The translations under genes were made by a program, and so were the position numbers. DNA of 64,000 bases from Aldrovandia affinis (lineage: Eukaryota; Chordata; Actinopteri; Notacanthiformes; Halosauridae). The stretch covers positions 552,501 to 616,500 of the forward strand of contig JAINUG010000192.1 in assembly GCA_029706075.1 (NCBI GenBank), given 5' to 3'. Below the pieces are notes generated by a model. The model saw nothing but the letters and a program-made list of their open reading frames with translations. It searched no databases and had not been told where the DNA came from. Shown here piece after piece: positions 20,206 through 34,013 of the stretch (its first letter is position 1; the number at the start of each line of letters is the position of its first letter).

Positions 20206-22900
20206 AGGGGGGCGGGGGTTACTTGGTTTATCACTCTTAAATAAAAATCTTTGGTTTATCCGCGGAATAATCACTAGGATAAGATTTGGATCATATTCTA
20301 AATGAGATACTTAAAGCCCCTGGAAACAAAGCCTCAAATCGTTAAAATGTATGCATGATATCACCCCCTATTGGTCCACCAAATAAATGAAACTGTTCTC
20401 AGCTTTTTCAAGAGGTCCCCCCGGGTCCATTCGAAATACATAAACTGGTCTCAGCTTTTTTGGCGTAGAAGGGGGAAATGAGTCCGTAAATAAACGAACT
20501 GGTTGCAGCTTTTTTTGCAAAATGATTTAAATAAACTTATTTTGCCTGAATTGAGGGGCGTAGTGAAATATTTAGATTGATAACAACAAGATCCACTGTT
20601 CACGTAAAGGGACAGGCAGTGAAATGGCACAACGATAAAAAGAACGGCTACCACCAAGTACTACTCGGTTCCCTTCGTTTGTACCAAAGAGCAGTTCAGT
20701 TTTTCTTTGCAACGGTTAGCTACAAGCCAAGCAAGCAATGCAACCGATCGTTATCAATGCTTCTAAACTATGGTTTTGCTCAGAAATGTTTCTTAGTTCG
20801 TTTTTGACCAATCACAGCATGTAGAGGTAGGCTACATTTTGTAGCAAATAACTTCCCTTCATCATATGAAGCTAGTTTCCAAATGAATTAGTATCACAGA
20901 CCAGACAACACTTTGGCATGCATATCCAGATTAGGTAATTTAAGTAGGCTATCACATTTCAGTCAAAGTCAGAATCTTTATGTAAAATAAAAATGTAAAA
21001 AACGTTAACTGATTCTCCGGGTAATGCCCTCCACAACCCGGCGACAGTATTCAATGCCTAGTTTGAATGTAACTGTGTTGTATCTAGTGTTTATATATCT
21101 ATGAAGCCAACGCCAACTCATTTGGAAACCTACGCCTCTGCCTTGCTTTCAAGAACATGCTTTCCTTGAGAGAAAACTAGTGGTTTGCGCTTTCCCATTG
21201 CAGTCAGGAGTAGAATTAATTAGGCAAGCTACGTGTTTAAACCTGGACATAGCTTTATAAAACAGAAAATAGATATTTCGGAGAAAAAAACACATTTGAT
21301 TCCGTGCTAGTGGATATGTGCTCGATTCACAAGATTGATTCAATAAAGGCCTACGACGTTTGAGGTTTTTGAAACTACCAATCCGTTCAATGTTGGATTT
21401 ACTAAGGCCATACCGTCACTTTAGACCGACAAGTTCCCCAAACGGCTTTCGGTAGCCCATCTTCCAGTATCACCGGGACCTTATTTATCTCCTCCAACGC
21501 AATAGTGTAGTCCGGTCCGAGAAATCTTTGCATAGCAAAATATTTTCTTTTTTTACCGAATAGTAATTTTCAGAGCAAACGCGACTAAGGCTGATAAGTG
21601 AGCCATATCGATATATGTATCATACATAGTTTTCAAAATAAATGTTCTGCTGCACGCAAAACACTGAACGTTGCATACATGCGAGTCCTTTTCAGCATAA
21701 TTAGTGCTCTTACAAACTATTTCATCTGAGACAAGCAAAAGCACTGACATATAAACAAATGTTGGAAAGTGAATTTGAGCTAAATACCTACATCTGTCCC
21801 AAGATTAAAATGTTCAATTATTTAGCTAGCCAGCCACTTTCTAGTTAATAATTACACGGATTGCATAAAGTTTAACATCGCTAGATTTTATGTTGATAGA
21901 AATTAGAAATCTTTATAATCCTTTACCACGATTGGTTTAAAATTGAGGGTTTTTTTCTCATTGTTTTCACCCACTTTAAGCTCAGTTTGCTTGTCCCCAG
22001 TCTATCACTGTAAAATAACACTGATAGACGGGCCGATAGTCTACTCCGTCTCTGTCTCTCCATCATCCGGGAGAAGTAACACTGCCATGTTTACCCTAGC
22101 GTCCGAAAGCGGTTAGAATAAGAAACCGCTGCGGTTGGAAATGTAGTGCTAAAATAACACAATCGATATGCATAATGACCATGTCAGGCTGCGCAGAAGC
22201 AGGAAAGTAATGGAGATGTAAAATGATAGGAGTGTAGCCTACTAATCTTCAGCAGGCATCATACAACACTTGACCGAAGAACGCAAGGACAATATACGGA
22301 GACATTAAAAACGTGAATATTCTGGCTACCTTATGCCCCAAAACATGTGTAGGCACCAACAAATAAATACAATCAGTTCCTGGTTCTGCATTACAGTGCA
22401 GAGCATACATTGGCACAGTCACATGACCCAGGGCCTTCAGTTGTGATGACAAAGGTTAGTGTGAGGGCACTTCAATGTGGAATAGAAGTGAAAGGGCAAG
22501 AGCAAACACCACTAACTTCTGCGTGATCATTGCTAATCAGAAACCCATAAACCACTCAGAGAGCGAGACACCCGTGTAGCCACCAGCCCAAGTTTTCATA
22601 TACCAGGTGAAAGTGCAGTGGGATATTTTGAAAGGGCTTCCAGAGCTTATGTGAACAGGAAGTAGACCCCCATGTGACACACTCACCTTCCTGTCTTGGA
22701 CTCCGGGGCGGAAGGTCCTCTCATTGCCATTACACTGACAGACAAACACGCATCACACTTTCTTTACAGTAACCGTATCGCCAAGAGCCAAAACCCACTG
22801 CTCACGTCGATCCAAACCCCCCATCTCCCTTCAAACCTCACCTCCACGTCCGAAAAGGAGAAAGGCAAGTAACACTGAGGGCAAAAGAAAGTATTGCAGC
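20206..22900. other. Intergenic sequence downstream of st7
   Basis: Single-copy-looking, AT-rich. No coding exon recognised. This is where the gene following ST7 in mammals might begin if synteny held, but I see no WNT-like exon. Confidence 0.4.
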
Positions 22901-22914
22901 AATACACAAAAGTC

Positions 22915-22920
22915 TTTATT
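22915..22920 (-). terminator. st7: st7 polyadenylation signal
   Basis: AATAAA on the minus strand, 236 bp after the st7 stop codon and close to a T-rich plus-strand stretch. It defines a 3' UTR of about 250 bases (23155 to about 22900). Confidence 0.6.
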
Positions 22921-23155
22921 TTTGTTGTCTTTTAAGCTTTTCTTTTTGTCTGAAGGCAATTCATCACCACCTTTTTTTGTACAACAAAAACAGGTTTACA
23001 TGAGAACGAAAAACAAAATGAAAACCAATCCCCCCAAAAAAAAAAAAAAAAAGTCATTATTCCAGTTTCCCTTTTTTCCCCCATCATGCCGTTTTGTAGT
23101 CCTTGGCACAGAGACGTGGGCGGGGCAGTCAGAAGTGTGGTGGGACGGTGTTAGG

Positions 23156-23251
23156 TCAGATGCGAGTGAGCTGGTGCCACAGGCTGGACGGAAGGATGCT
23201 CTCCACCTTCTCCATGATGAAGTTCAGCGGCGCAAACAGGGTGCTGAGGAA
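23156..23251 (-). CDS. st7: st7 terminal coding exon 15
   Basis: CTGCAG acceptor, 31 codons ([20 protein letters not shown], then [11 protein letters not shown]) and a TGA at 23158-23156. The acceptor and flank are partly duplicated immediately upstream in the intron (23252-23345). Confidence 0.93.
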   Translation of the reverse strand, partial: FLSTLFAPLNFIMEKVESILPSSLWHQLTRI

Positions 23252-26200
23252 CTGCAGAGACACAAAGCACAGCTGTCATAACCTCCTCCCACAGACAGGG
23301 GGAGCACTGCAGAAACACAAAGCACAGCTGTCATAACCTCCTCCCACTGCTCACTGTACATATCAGACCTGGGTCAGTGCGCTCTGTCAGACCTGGGTCA
23401 GTGCGCTCTGTGAGGGGGGGGGGCGATTACAGGGGGCCTGTGAATGTGCAGCGTATGGGAGGGTTCTCCATTCTGACATCACTGCTCAGAGGCGTACTGT
23501 GGCTCTCCAGGTACAGCCACAACAACTGCCGGGATTGGGCTTTTCTTAAATGATCATTAATCTTGTGCTCAAATGACGCGAAGAAGCCACAGTTTATTTC
23601 AAGGCACTGCCTTTTCTCATGATTATTCATTGGTTTTATGAATGTCAGAAACCATAAGACTATGCATGTATGAATGTAAGGGTGAGGTGTGTCATGGATT
23701 TATCTTCCTGTCTGGTTCTGTGAAGGCTGGGTGGCCCAGGACACCACAGCAGCCAATCAGCTACCTGCTGGAGCACCCCCAGACTCCTGCCTGTACCTCA
23801 GAGTGCTGTCCTGTGCTACAGGCCCATTTAAACAGGTTTTGAATTGCAGGTCATAGAGTTTGTCAGATATACACTGGCAGAAGGGGGCCTGTATTCATTG
23901 GCACAGACTTTGAGCCTTGCGGCGTCTCTACGGGCTGCGTAAGGTGCAACACAAAGGCACTGTTGTGCCATCAAAGACTAAACGGGCAGTCTAGATGTTA
24001 TGGAGATAGTGTCAAATCATACATGGGGATGAGCTCAAAGGAATTCCTGGGGGTTTGGGTTAGGGGTTAGGGTTTGTCAAAGTGTTTACGGCACGTGGCA
24101 GAGTGTAGTCTGGCCCAGCCAGCCCAAACTAACCCATCTCTACAGAACCAGGAGCTCAGCTAGCCCAAACTAACCCATCTCTACAGAACCAGGAGCTCAG
24201 CTAGCCCAAACTAACCCATCTCTACAGAACCAGGAGCTCAGCTAGCCCAAACTAACCCATCTCTACAACACAGCTCAGTGCTGCTTCACCCATGAGCAGG
24301 GGGGTACCCCTGAGGTAATTGTATAATTTTCCTTGTTCTTAAAAAAACCAAAAGAAAGTTTGTAATAAAGACCAGGCAGTGCATAGATTTGTGGCAGTAT
24401 TTGGGTCTTGGCTTTGAAGCATTGCTTAATTACTTACAAAAGCAACGGAAAGCTTAAGTACACACTCTATGTGAGTGGTTCTTATTACAGACACCGTTTG
24501 AGTGTTTATCATGATGAAACACACAAAAATGGGTGATTAAGCATTTCAACATACAATTTGTTATTGAATTCCATATAAAATCCTGGTACTTGTGTGAAGT
24601 TGTGCACAATATGAATGCTAGCTATATAATGCCCTGCCACTCAAAAAATGGCATTGTGTATAGTGCTAAAAATTATTTTCCCAAATTAGAATAAAGCAAA
24701 TGACTTCTCTCTGCAAACAAACACAATAAAGTCACTGACATTTCTGAAATAACTTTATTTACAATGCACAAACTAACAACGTACCACCAATTTGCCACAG
24801 AGCAAAAAATGCAGAACTACAAAATAGAAACTAAAACAAATTAATACAATTATTATTATAAAAATATATTAGTTATTTTTCCTAAACTAAAACTGGATGT
24901 CATTGTAATTAAATACAATAAGGGATCATTTTGATCCAGCGGCTGAATAAAGGGAACATTCACTGTACAGAAACAGCGGTTCAACCATGAGGCGTATCCT
25001 TTAAAGTTAGAAAGAAACAAGGAAGTGGTAAAGTAAAATAAATGTGTCTAATTTTTGAAAAAGGAACAATGGAAAATGTTTAGCTAAATTCCTACCCTTA
25101 AAACATTTAAAAGGTTAACAACTAGAGATGCACCGATTGCGATTTTCTTGGCGATTCCGATTTCCAATTTTTGATTAGTCTGACTTGCCGATACCGATTT
25201 TGGCCGATTCCGATTTTTTTCCTAAAAATAATAATTGACAACTTACACAAACATTTTTGTAACTTTGCTTTAATAGAAAATTAAGATTGACAATTCTGAG
25301 GTAGGTCAGAAGCATGAGGTAGGTCTCACTAAAACACATTTCAAAATAAAAAAGTGTTCCAGGTTACTGGACAGAGCTTTTCTTTTTTGTGCAAATTAAA
25401 TTCAATGATGAATAAAAGAGAATCCAACAACAGTGGCATGTAGCCTTTAAGTAATAAATAAAAAGAAACAAGAGTAGTTTAAATGTACTGACATGGTGAC
25501 AGACCATTAGTCCGGAAATATTTATTTAAAACACTAACGTTATATTCTGATGACAGATGACACAAGCCCTTTTTCCATTAAATAATTATATGGCTTCAAC
25601 TTGATGTGCATCAGAAAGTTATTGCGACAATGCTAATGGAAAACAGGTTAGTTCGAACCTATGATGCGCTAGACTAATTTGTTTGCTAGAGGTGGATTAG
25701 AGTAGATCCCAATTCTATATAGTGCAATGGAAAACACTTGTAGCGATATAAGGGCGGATGTTTCAGTTGCGGAGCTTGTCAAAGGCATTGAAACAAGCCG
25801 CTCTTCAGCAGAATTTCGTTATTTGCGTGAGTCAGGTAGCCTAACGACTACGACTTTAACTAGCTTCAAAGCCTAGATAAAAATGTTTCAAACTAGGAGT
25901 AATTGGAAAAGAGGCGATGCTTGCTGTTTCTGAGTTTGTTTGATAGTGGAAACGCACAGCTGTGGTTTAGCTAGAAATCGTTAGATGAATTTATCATTAG
26001 GTCTAATAAGTTAGATTTGTATGAGTGAATAGCACTGTTTCATAACGTCACTCATTAGCGAACATAATGATTTCAGTGCTTCAGCAGGGCATTATTACGT
26101 CAAGTGTATGCACTACCACCATGTTCTATTAATGGAAAATGGTTCAGAGGAACCGAACTAGCGCAACGAAGTTAATTATTAATTAACCCGGTACCTACGG

Positions 26201-29200
26201 TACTGTAGAAAAACGAGTTGGTCAACCTAAATGATTAGGTTGGTCGTTCGAACGTTTTCGAGGTTGTTCCTCAGCGGCTTATTTTCGATTGACATGTATG
26301 ACAAACTGAAAGCTTTAAGTGTTCAGCGCTGCGCTCATCTGATCTGTCTGCATTGGCTCACGAGTACGCGCACGTCACGTGAAAAAAGAGGGGCGAGCCA
26401 ACCGGCGCACAGAATCGGCTATGTGGACTGATCGGGATCAAGTCACCGATTGAGGCCGATCAGCTGAAAATCGGCCATTTCGGTCAGAGGCCGATCGATC
26501 GGTGCATCTCTATTAACAACCAAACCCTCAAGTGGGTATCATTAGAATGACACTGTGTGAGTGGTTATCATTAGAGACACTGTGTGAGTGGTTATGTTAT
26601 CTGTGTGAGTGGTGATCATTAGAGAGCTGTGTGAGTGGTTATCATTAGAGACACTGTGTGAGTGGTTATCATTAGAGACACTGTGTGAGTGGTTATCATT
26701 AGAGAGGTGGTTATCATTAGAGCTGTGTGGTGGTGATCATTACTGTGTGAGTGGTTATCATTAGAGACACTGTGTGTGGTTATCATTAGAGAGCTGTGTG
26801 AGTTATCATTATCAATAGAGACACTACGATGAGTGGTTATCATTAGAGAGCTGCGTGAGTGGTTATCAGTTATCTGTGTGAGTGGTTATCATTAGAGACA
26901 CTGTGTGAGTGGTTATCATTAGAGAGCTGTGTGAGTGGTGATCATTAGAGACACTGTGTGGTATGAGTGGTTATCATTGTTATCAGTGGTTATCATTAGA
27001 CTGTGTGAGTAGTTATCATTAGAGAGCTGTGTGAGTGGTTATCATTAGAGAGCTGTGTGAGTGGTTATCAGTTATCTGTGTGAGTGGTTATCATTAGAGA
27101 CACTGTGTGAGTGGTTATCATTAGAGACAGAGACATCATTAGAGACACTGTGTGAGTGGTTATGAGACACTGTGTGAGTAGTTACTGTGAGTGGTAGTTA
27201 TCATAGTTATCATTAGAGAGCTGTTATCATTAGAGATGAGTGGGTTATCTGTGTGAGTGGTTATCATTAGAGACACTGTGTGAGTGGTTATCATTAGAGA
27301 CACTGTGTGAGTAGTTATCATTAGAGAGCTGTGTGAGTGGTTATGTTATCTGTGTGAATGGTTATCAATAGAGACACTACGATGAGTGGTTATCATTAGA
27401 GACACTGTGTGAGTGGTTATGTTATCTGTGTGAGTGGTTATCATTAGAGACACTGTGTGAGTGGTTATGTTATCTGTGTGAGTGGTTATGTTATCTGTGT
27501 GTGGTTATCAATAGAGACACTGTGTGAGTGGTTATCATTAGAGAGCTGTGTGAGTGGTTATGAGAGGCTGCGGGGGGATTGGTTAGCGGGGCAGAATGGA
27601 GGACACTCACAGCTTTAGCGAAGACGCCCATGAGCTCAGGAAACTGGTGTGTGAGGAGAGCCAGCATGGCGGTGAAGGAACAGAGGCCCGCGGTGAAGAG
27701 GATGAAGAAGGGCAACTCTTTCTTAGGATACACTGACACCTCGTGGAACACTGCTTACACACAGCAAGAGGGCAATGTCAACTACACCCACACACAAACA
27801 CACAACTACACACAGACAACTATACGAGAGGCCCTGTAGGCCATAGTGTTTACTTACTTAACCTCTCACACACACACACCATCATACTCTCTAACGCACC
27901 TCATCATCCTCTCTCACACACATCATCATCCTCTCTCACACACACACCATCATACTCTCTAACACACATCACCATCCTCTCTCACACACACCATCATACT
28001 CTCTTAACACACATCACCATCCTCTCTCACACACACTGTCATACTCTCTAACACACATCACCATCCTCTCTCACACACACTGTCATAGTCTCTAACACAC
28101 ATCACCATCATCTCTCACACACACACTGTCATACTCTCTAACACACATCATCCTCTCACACACACTGTCACACTCCCTAACACACATCATCCTCTCTCAC
28201 ACACACTGTCATACTCTCTAACACACATCAACCTCTCTCACACACACTGTCATACTCTCTCACACACACTTTCATACTCTCTAACACACATCATCATCCT
28301 CTCTCACACACACTATCCTCTCTCACACACTGTCATACTCTCTAACACACATCATCATCCTCTCTCACACACATCATCATCCTCTCTCACACACACACCA
28401 TCATACTCTCTAACACACATCACCATCCTCTCTCACACACCATCATACTCTCTTAACACACATCACCATCCTCTCTCACACACACTGTCATACTCTCTAA
28501 CACACATCACCATCCTCTCTCACACACTGTCATACTCTCTAACACACATCACCATCCTCTCTCACACACACTGTCATAGTCTCTAACACACATCACCATC
28601 ATCTCTCACACACACACTGTCATACTCTCTAACACACATCATCCTCTCACACACACTGTTACACTCCCTAACACACATCATCCTCTCTCACACACACTGT
28701 CATACTCTCTAACACACATCAACCTCTCTCACACACACTGTCATACTCTCTAACACACCTCATCATCCTCTCTCACACACACTGTCATACTCTCTAACAC
28801 ACATCATCATCCTCTCTCACACACACTATCCTCTCTCACACACTGTCATACTCTCTAACACACATCATCATCCTCTCTCACACACACTATCCTCTCTCAC
28901 ACACACTGTCATACTCTCTAACACACATCATCATCCTCTCTCACACACACTGTCATACTCTAACACACATCATCATCCTCTCTCTCACACACTCACACAC
29001 ACTGTCATACTCTCTAACACACATCATCATCCTCTCTCTCACACACACTATCCTCTCACACACACACTGTCACACTCTCTAACACACATCATCCTCTCTC
29101 ACACACAGTCATACTATCTCAGAGCACAGCACAGTAATGAAAGGGGGGGGGGGGTGAAAGAGCGGAGAATCTCTTACTTGGTAGCAGCTCTCTGTCAGCC

Positions 29201-32200
29201 GTCTCTGTGCAGATGGGGTAGGGGTAGAAGAGGTGTCCCTTTTCCAGAGGGTAGGGAATCATTCGAAACGCTAGAGGGGAAACAGGGAAGGCACAGTTAT
29301 CATTACAGTCATACTCAATCACGTGAAAATACAACAACAAAAACTATGGAAATAATGAAGTTCTACATATAAAAGTGCCATATAATGTGGCCAGGGGCCA
29401 GGAGACCCTAATATCAGTAACAGCAGGTAGGCCAGGTGGTGCAGTAGTAACACAGGTAGACCTCTAATGATTGGCGCTCAATCTACTGAAGCTTAGCAAA
29501 CGGAGACTTAAGGGGAATTTGACTGAGGTGTTTAAACTCCTAAAAGGGATTAACAAAGTGAACTACCAAAGATAAGTTCGGTTAGCAGAACAAGAGGCCA
29601 CAGGTGGAAATTGGTTAAAGGCAAATTCCACACAGATATTAGGAAGTTTTTCTTTACACAGAGAGTTGTCAATGCCTGGAACAGCTTGCCAGGTCGGGTA
29701 GTAGAGGCAGAAACACTTGGGCTATTCAAGTCCAGGCTAGATGCAGTAGTAGATACTCTTTGGATTAGGACATGACGAGCCGAGATGGGCTGAACAGCTC
29801 GTTCTCTTCATTATGCATTCTTATGTTCTTAAGGTAGGCCGCAGTGGTGCCGCAGTGGTGCAGTAGCAGTAATAACTGAAGAGGTAGGTACTCACTGCCC
29901 TCCCAGGTGCAGTGCAGCAGGTTTAAGGCTCCCTCCACCCTTTTCCAGTGCTGCAGGTGGAAGAAGGCGTAGGCTATCGCCTCGCTGTCGCCCCTCTTCA
30001 GGATGTGTTCCGGGGGCAGGATCAGACTTTTCATTTCTAAGAGGTACTGCAGAGAGAGGGAGGAGTCAGCCACCTCACCTACACAGCTACCTCAACCAAT
30101 GTACCTTAACAAAGAACCCACTAACCACCACGACACTTACAATTTATTTGTATGGTTTCCTCAGCAGACACCTGTTATCCAGTGACTATCATAGCTTACT
30201 TTGGACAAATGAGTCCTTATGTAGATAGACATGTACTAATGACTCTTTATGCATATACAGCCGCACTGAAGGAGTTCAGATTAAGAGTCTGTGGTGCAGT
30301 GCACAGTGTCTGTGATGCAGTGAACGGTGTCTGTGGTGCAGTGCACAATGTCTGTGATGCAGTGCACAGTGTCTGTGATGCAGTGCACAGTGTCTGTGAT
30401 GCGGTGAACGGTGTCTGTGATGCAGTGCACGGTGTCTGTGATGCGTTGAACGGTGTCTGTGATGCGGTGAACGGTGTCTGTGATGCGGTGAACGGTGTCT
30501 GTGATGCGGTGAACGGTGTCTGTGATGCGGTGAACGGTGTCTGTGATGCGGTGAACGGTGTCTGTGATGTGGTGCACGGTGTCTGTGATGCGGTGAACGG
30601 TGTCTATGATGCAATGAACGGTGTCTGTGGTGTAGTGAACAGTGTCTGTGCTGTTACTCACTTTGGGCACATGTGGGTTGAACTCCACCGCTCTGTGTAT
30701 GGCTTCTACAGCGTTCATCTCCGCCATGCTTAGACCCCGCCGTGACGCTGCCTCTGGGGAGAACCTGGGGGGGCAGGGGAGAGTGTGAGTCGCCCTGAAA
30801 CCTGTCCCACCACCACCCCAAACCGATCCCAACACCCCAGTCCTGTCCCACCACCACCCCAAACCATATCCCAACACCCCAGTCCTGTCCCACCACCACC
30901 CCAAACCTATCCCAACACCCCAGTCCTGTCCCACCACCACCCCAAACGTATCCCACCCCCCAGACCTGTACTGTAAGAAGGGGACTCACTTATCTGAAAC
31001 TCCTCTGGCCTTCAGTAGGGCTGCAGTGTAGCATATTGTTGCAGATTTGGGTAAACTAATATCTGTGAAAACACACACACAAAATGGGAATTCATTGGGG
31101 GACGTATTCAATATATTTGTATCAGATCAGCACGGGTATCATGTTTAACCACGGGCCTGGGGATCCGCCATGACATTTGTTTCCCCCAAAAGGGAGTACC
31201 ACGCAGATCAGTATTCATTCAACTGTTGAATCAAGACTAGTTGAGAGAGAGTAGAAACCAGGTACACATCATAGTGAGACTGGAGGGGATTCTCCCACAC
31301 AGACATTTCCTGAAGGTAACATAGGTGACCACAAGAGGGCAGCCTTGTCACTGCTGGAATTTTTTTAGTACTGGAGCGGCGTGTTCCTTTCAGAGCACGA
31401 GAGCAGGGCCCGTATGTACAAAGATTCTAAGAGTAGGAGTGCTGATCTAGGATCAGGTTTCCCCTGTCTATATCCTAACCATGTCCATTATGAGCTAAAA
31501 AACCCATAACCCATTTTCAAGATTCTCCACTGCATAAGGCATCTATATTTGATAACCTGAACCCTGGAGCTCAGAAGTAGAAAGAGAATGGAGGTGGGGA
31601 AAGAAGGGGAGGAAAGAAATAAACTTGATTTAAATACTTATAGAAGGTCGTGGTGTTATGGCCTGGTGAGATTTGTTTTTAACAGGAGGGTCAGTGCATT
31701 AGGAATGAGCTTGTGTCGGGTGTTTGAAGACCCCGCTCGGGGGAGCGTGTGACTGGGTCTCCCTCAAACTGGTCTCAGCCCCCCACCGAACCGCTTTGAA
31801 GACGTTTGCGCAGGGTGAACTGTCCCAACCCAAAGTGGCCCCTTGCACATGTGCGCTCCATAAGGGGCCTGTGGCTCTGCTCACACAGGACAGGAATGTG
31901 CATTTCACCACAGCTCTTCCCAGAAGGCCATGTGGCCAGGGCTTCAGAGTGCTCTGAAATATGAGACTCGTCTGAGCCTGGACTGAGCCTGGGAACGGCA
32001 CACAGCACAGAGTTCGGCACTGTGACGCTACAGTGACAACGTAAACATGTGCCTGTAAAACACTTGGCCTTTGCAATCGGACCCTTACAATTCCATTCAC
32101 ACTTTTCTGTTTCATATGCTAATAACGAGGGAGGGGCGGGGCGGGGCGAGCAGGGCGGGGGGGGGGGCGAGCAGGGCTCACCGTCGTATTTAGCGAGCAC

Positions 32201-32832
32201 AGCCTGCACATCGGCGTAGGCCTGCAGCTCCAGCAGAGACTCCAGCAGGTTCTCGTGGATATTGAACATACTGAGGAGAGGGAACTCCTTCATTAACTGG
32301 AAAACACACAACTGTTGTTACATGTAATACCCCAAAAAGAGCGGTGCTCAAGTCCACAGAATCACAACAACCCCGCCCAACAGCATTTACAGCCCCACCC
32401 ATCCCATCACACACCCCCGTCTGGGCCGTTTTCCTCTAGCATTAGCCTGAACTACAACGGACAGACAGCAGGGACGAGTGCACTGTGTATGAGTGCCACT
32501 GAACTACAGCTACTGCTGCAGCAATGCTGCCCCCAGATCTAGAATGCTGCCCTGGGAGCTAGCGAGCGCTGCATGCTGGTGTTAGCCTGACTGGCTCCTG
32601 CTCTGGGTGAACGGGGACGGCACTAAGCTTGCTTGAAGTACACAATGTGAATAAAAATGAACATGTCTGTAAAATCAACGCAAACTTTGTGTTAAACGTA
32701 CTCCCCCCAAAAGGTCACATGCTTTAAACGTTCAGATGAATCATTCAATGCAGAAACGGTGACAATAAATGTTTATAGAAATCTTAGAGCAGAAACAGGA
32801 ATCGTTAAGATCACAGTGGATGGTTAATTCTG

Positions 32833-32880
<48 letters not shown>

Positions 32881-33981
32881 ACAGGGTAGTTCTGTGGGCT
32901 TAGAGGAGACACTGTCCTGAATTCTCCAGATTTACAGTACATCTCTTCCCTAAAAGGGCCGTCCAGAACAACATGACCAACAATATCTGCGCAGGATCGG
33001 CTCTGTCTAAATTTAGCCCCGGCTTCGCCCTGCAGACGTTTCCCTGGGAGACACGGAGGAATCCCACAATGCCCTGTAACACTTCACACTTATTTTATGC
33101 GTGGCCTGGTGAGAGCTGTTTTGAGCCGTTTCTAAGATACTTACATCTCTCATCATCTTCACAGCTTCCCTTGTTCTGCCCAGCTTCCTAGAGCACATGG
33201 CCAGCCTCCTCTTAATGTAAACCAGTACATTAGTGTCCCGCCCTGCAACAAACCACAACAGTGACACACTCACTCTCTTCATGTAAACCACATTAGTGTG
33301 TGCGTGTGTGTGTGTGTTACTCACTGTGCTGTGCTTCGTACTGTGTGCTGTGGTGCTGTAGCTGTGTGTGTGTGTGTGTGTGTGTGCTGTGGTGCTGTGT
33401 GAGTGTGTGTGTGAGTGTGTGCGTGTGTGTGTTACTCACTGTGCTGTGCTTCGTACTGTGTGCTGTGGTGCTGTGTGTGTGTGTGTGTTACTCACTGTGC
33501 TGTGCTTCGTACTGTGTGCTGTGGTGCTGTGTGTGTGTGTGTGTGTGTGCGTGTGTGTGTGTGTGTGTTACTCACTGTGCTGTGCTTCGTACTGTGTGCT
33601 GTGGTGCTGTGTGTGTGTGTTACTCACTGTGCTGTGCTTCGTATTGTGTGCTGTGGTGCTGTGTGTGTGTGTGTTACTCACTGTGCTGTGCTTTGTACTG
33701 TGTGCTGTGGTGCTGTGTGTGTGTGTTACTCACTGTGCTGTGCTTCGTACTGTGTGCTGTGGTGCCATGTGAGTGTGTGTGTGTGTCTGTGTTACTCACT
33801 GTGCTGTGCTTCGTACTGTGTGCTGTGGTGCTGTAGCTGTTGGCTGCGTCTGTAGCAGCCCTCTCCAGCCTTCAGCGCTTGTTTAAAGAGCTTCTCTGCC
33901 TCGATGATGGTGGTGGCCTCTTCCTCCGCCAGCAGAATATAGGCTGTGGCACAGCTGTGTCAAACAACAACCATCAACAAC

Positions 33982-34013
<32 letters not shown>

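Noticed and set aside
20206..22900. WNT2-like exons expected downstream of ST7 from mammalian gene order
   Set aside because: No Cys-rich WNT-type coding sequence found on either strand.
24112..24268. CRISPR-like regular repeats here and in other arrays
   Set aside because: Repeats are directly adjacent without unique spacers, in a eukaryotic genome with spliced genes.
26231..26431. Transposase fragment inside the hAT element
   Set aside because: The 66-codon ORF shows no hAT transposase motif.
27750..29178. Wrong splice site at the exon 13/14 junction because the split codon gives Met
   Set aside because: GT-AG sites and phases fit on both sides, and ACG to ATG explains Met where orthologues have Thr or Ser. 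Treated as a substitution, not a model error.
33300..33855. Cys/Val-rich plus-strand ORFs
   Set aside because: They translate the exon 7 donor array and GT spacers on the strand opposite to st7; no independent support.
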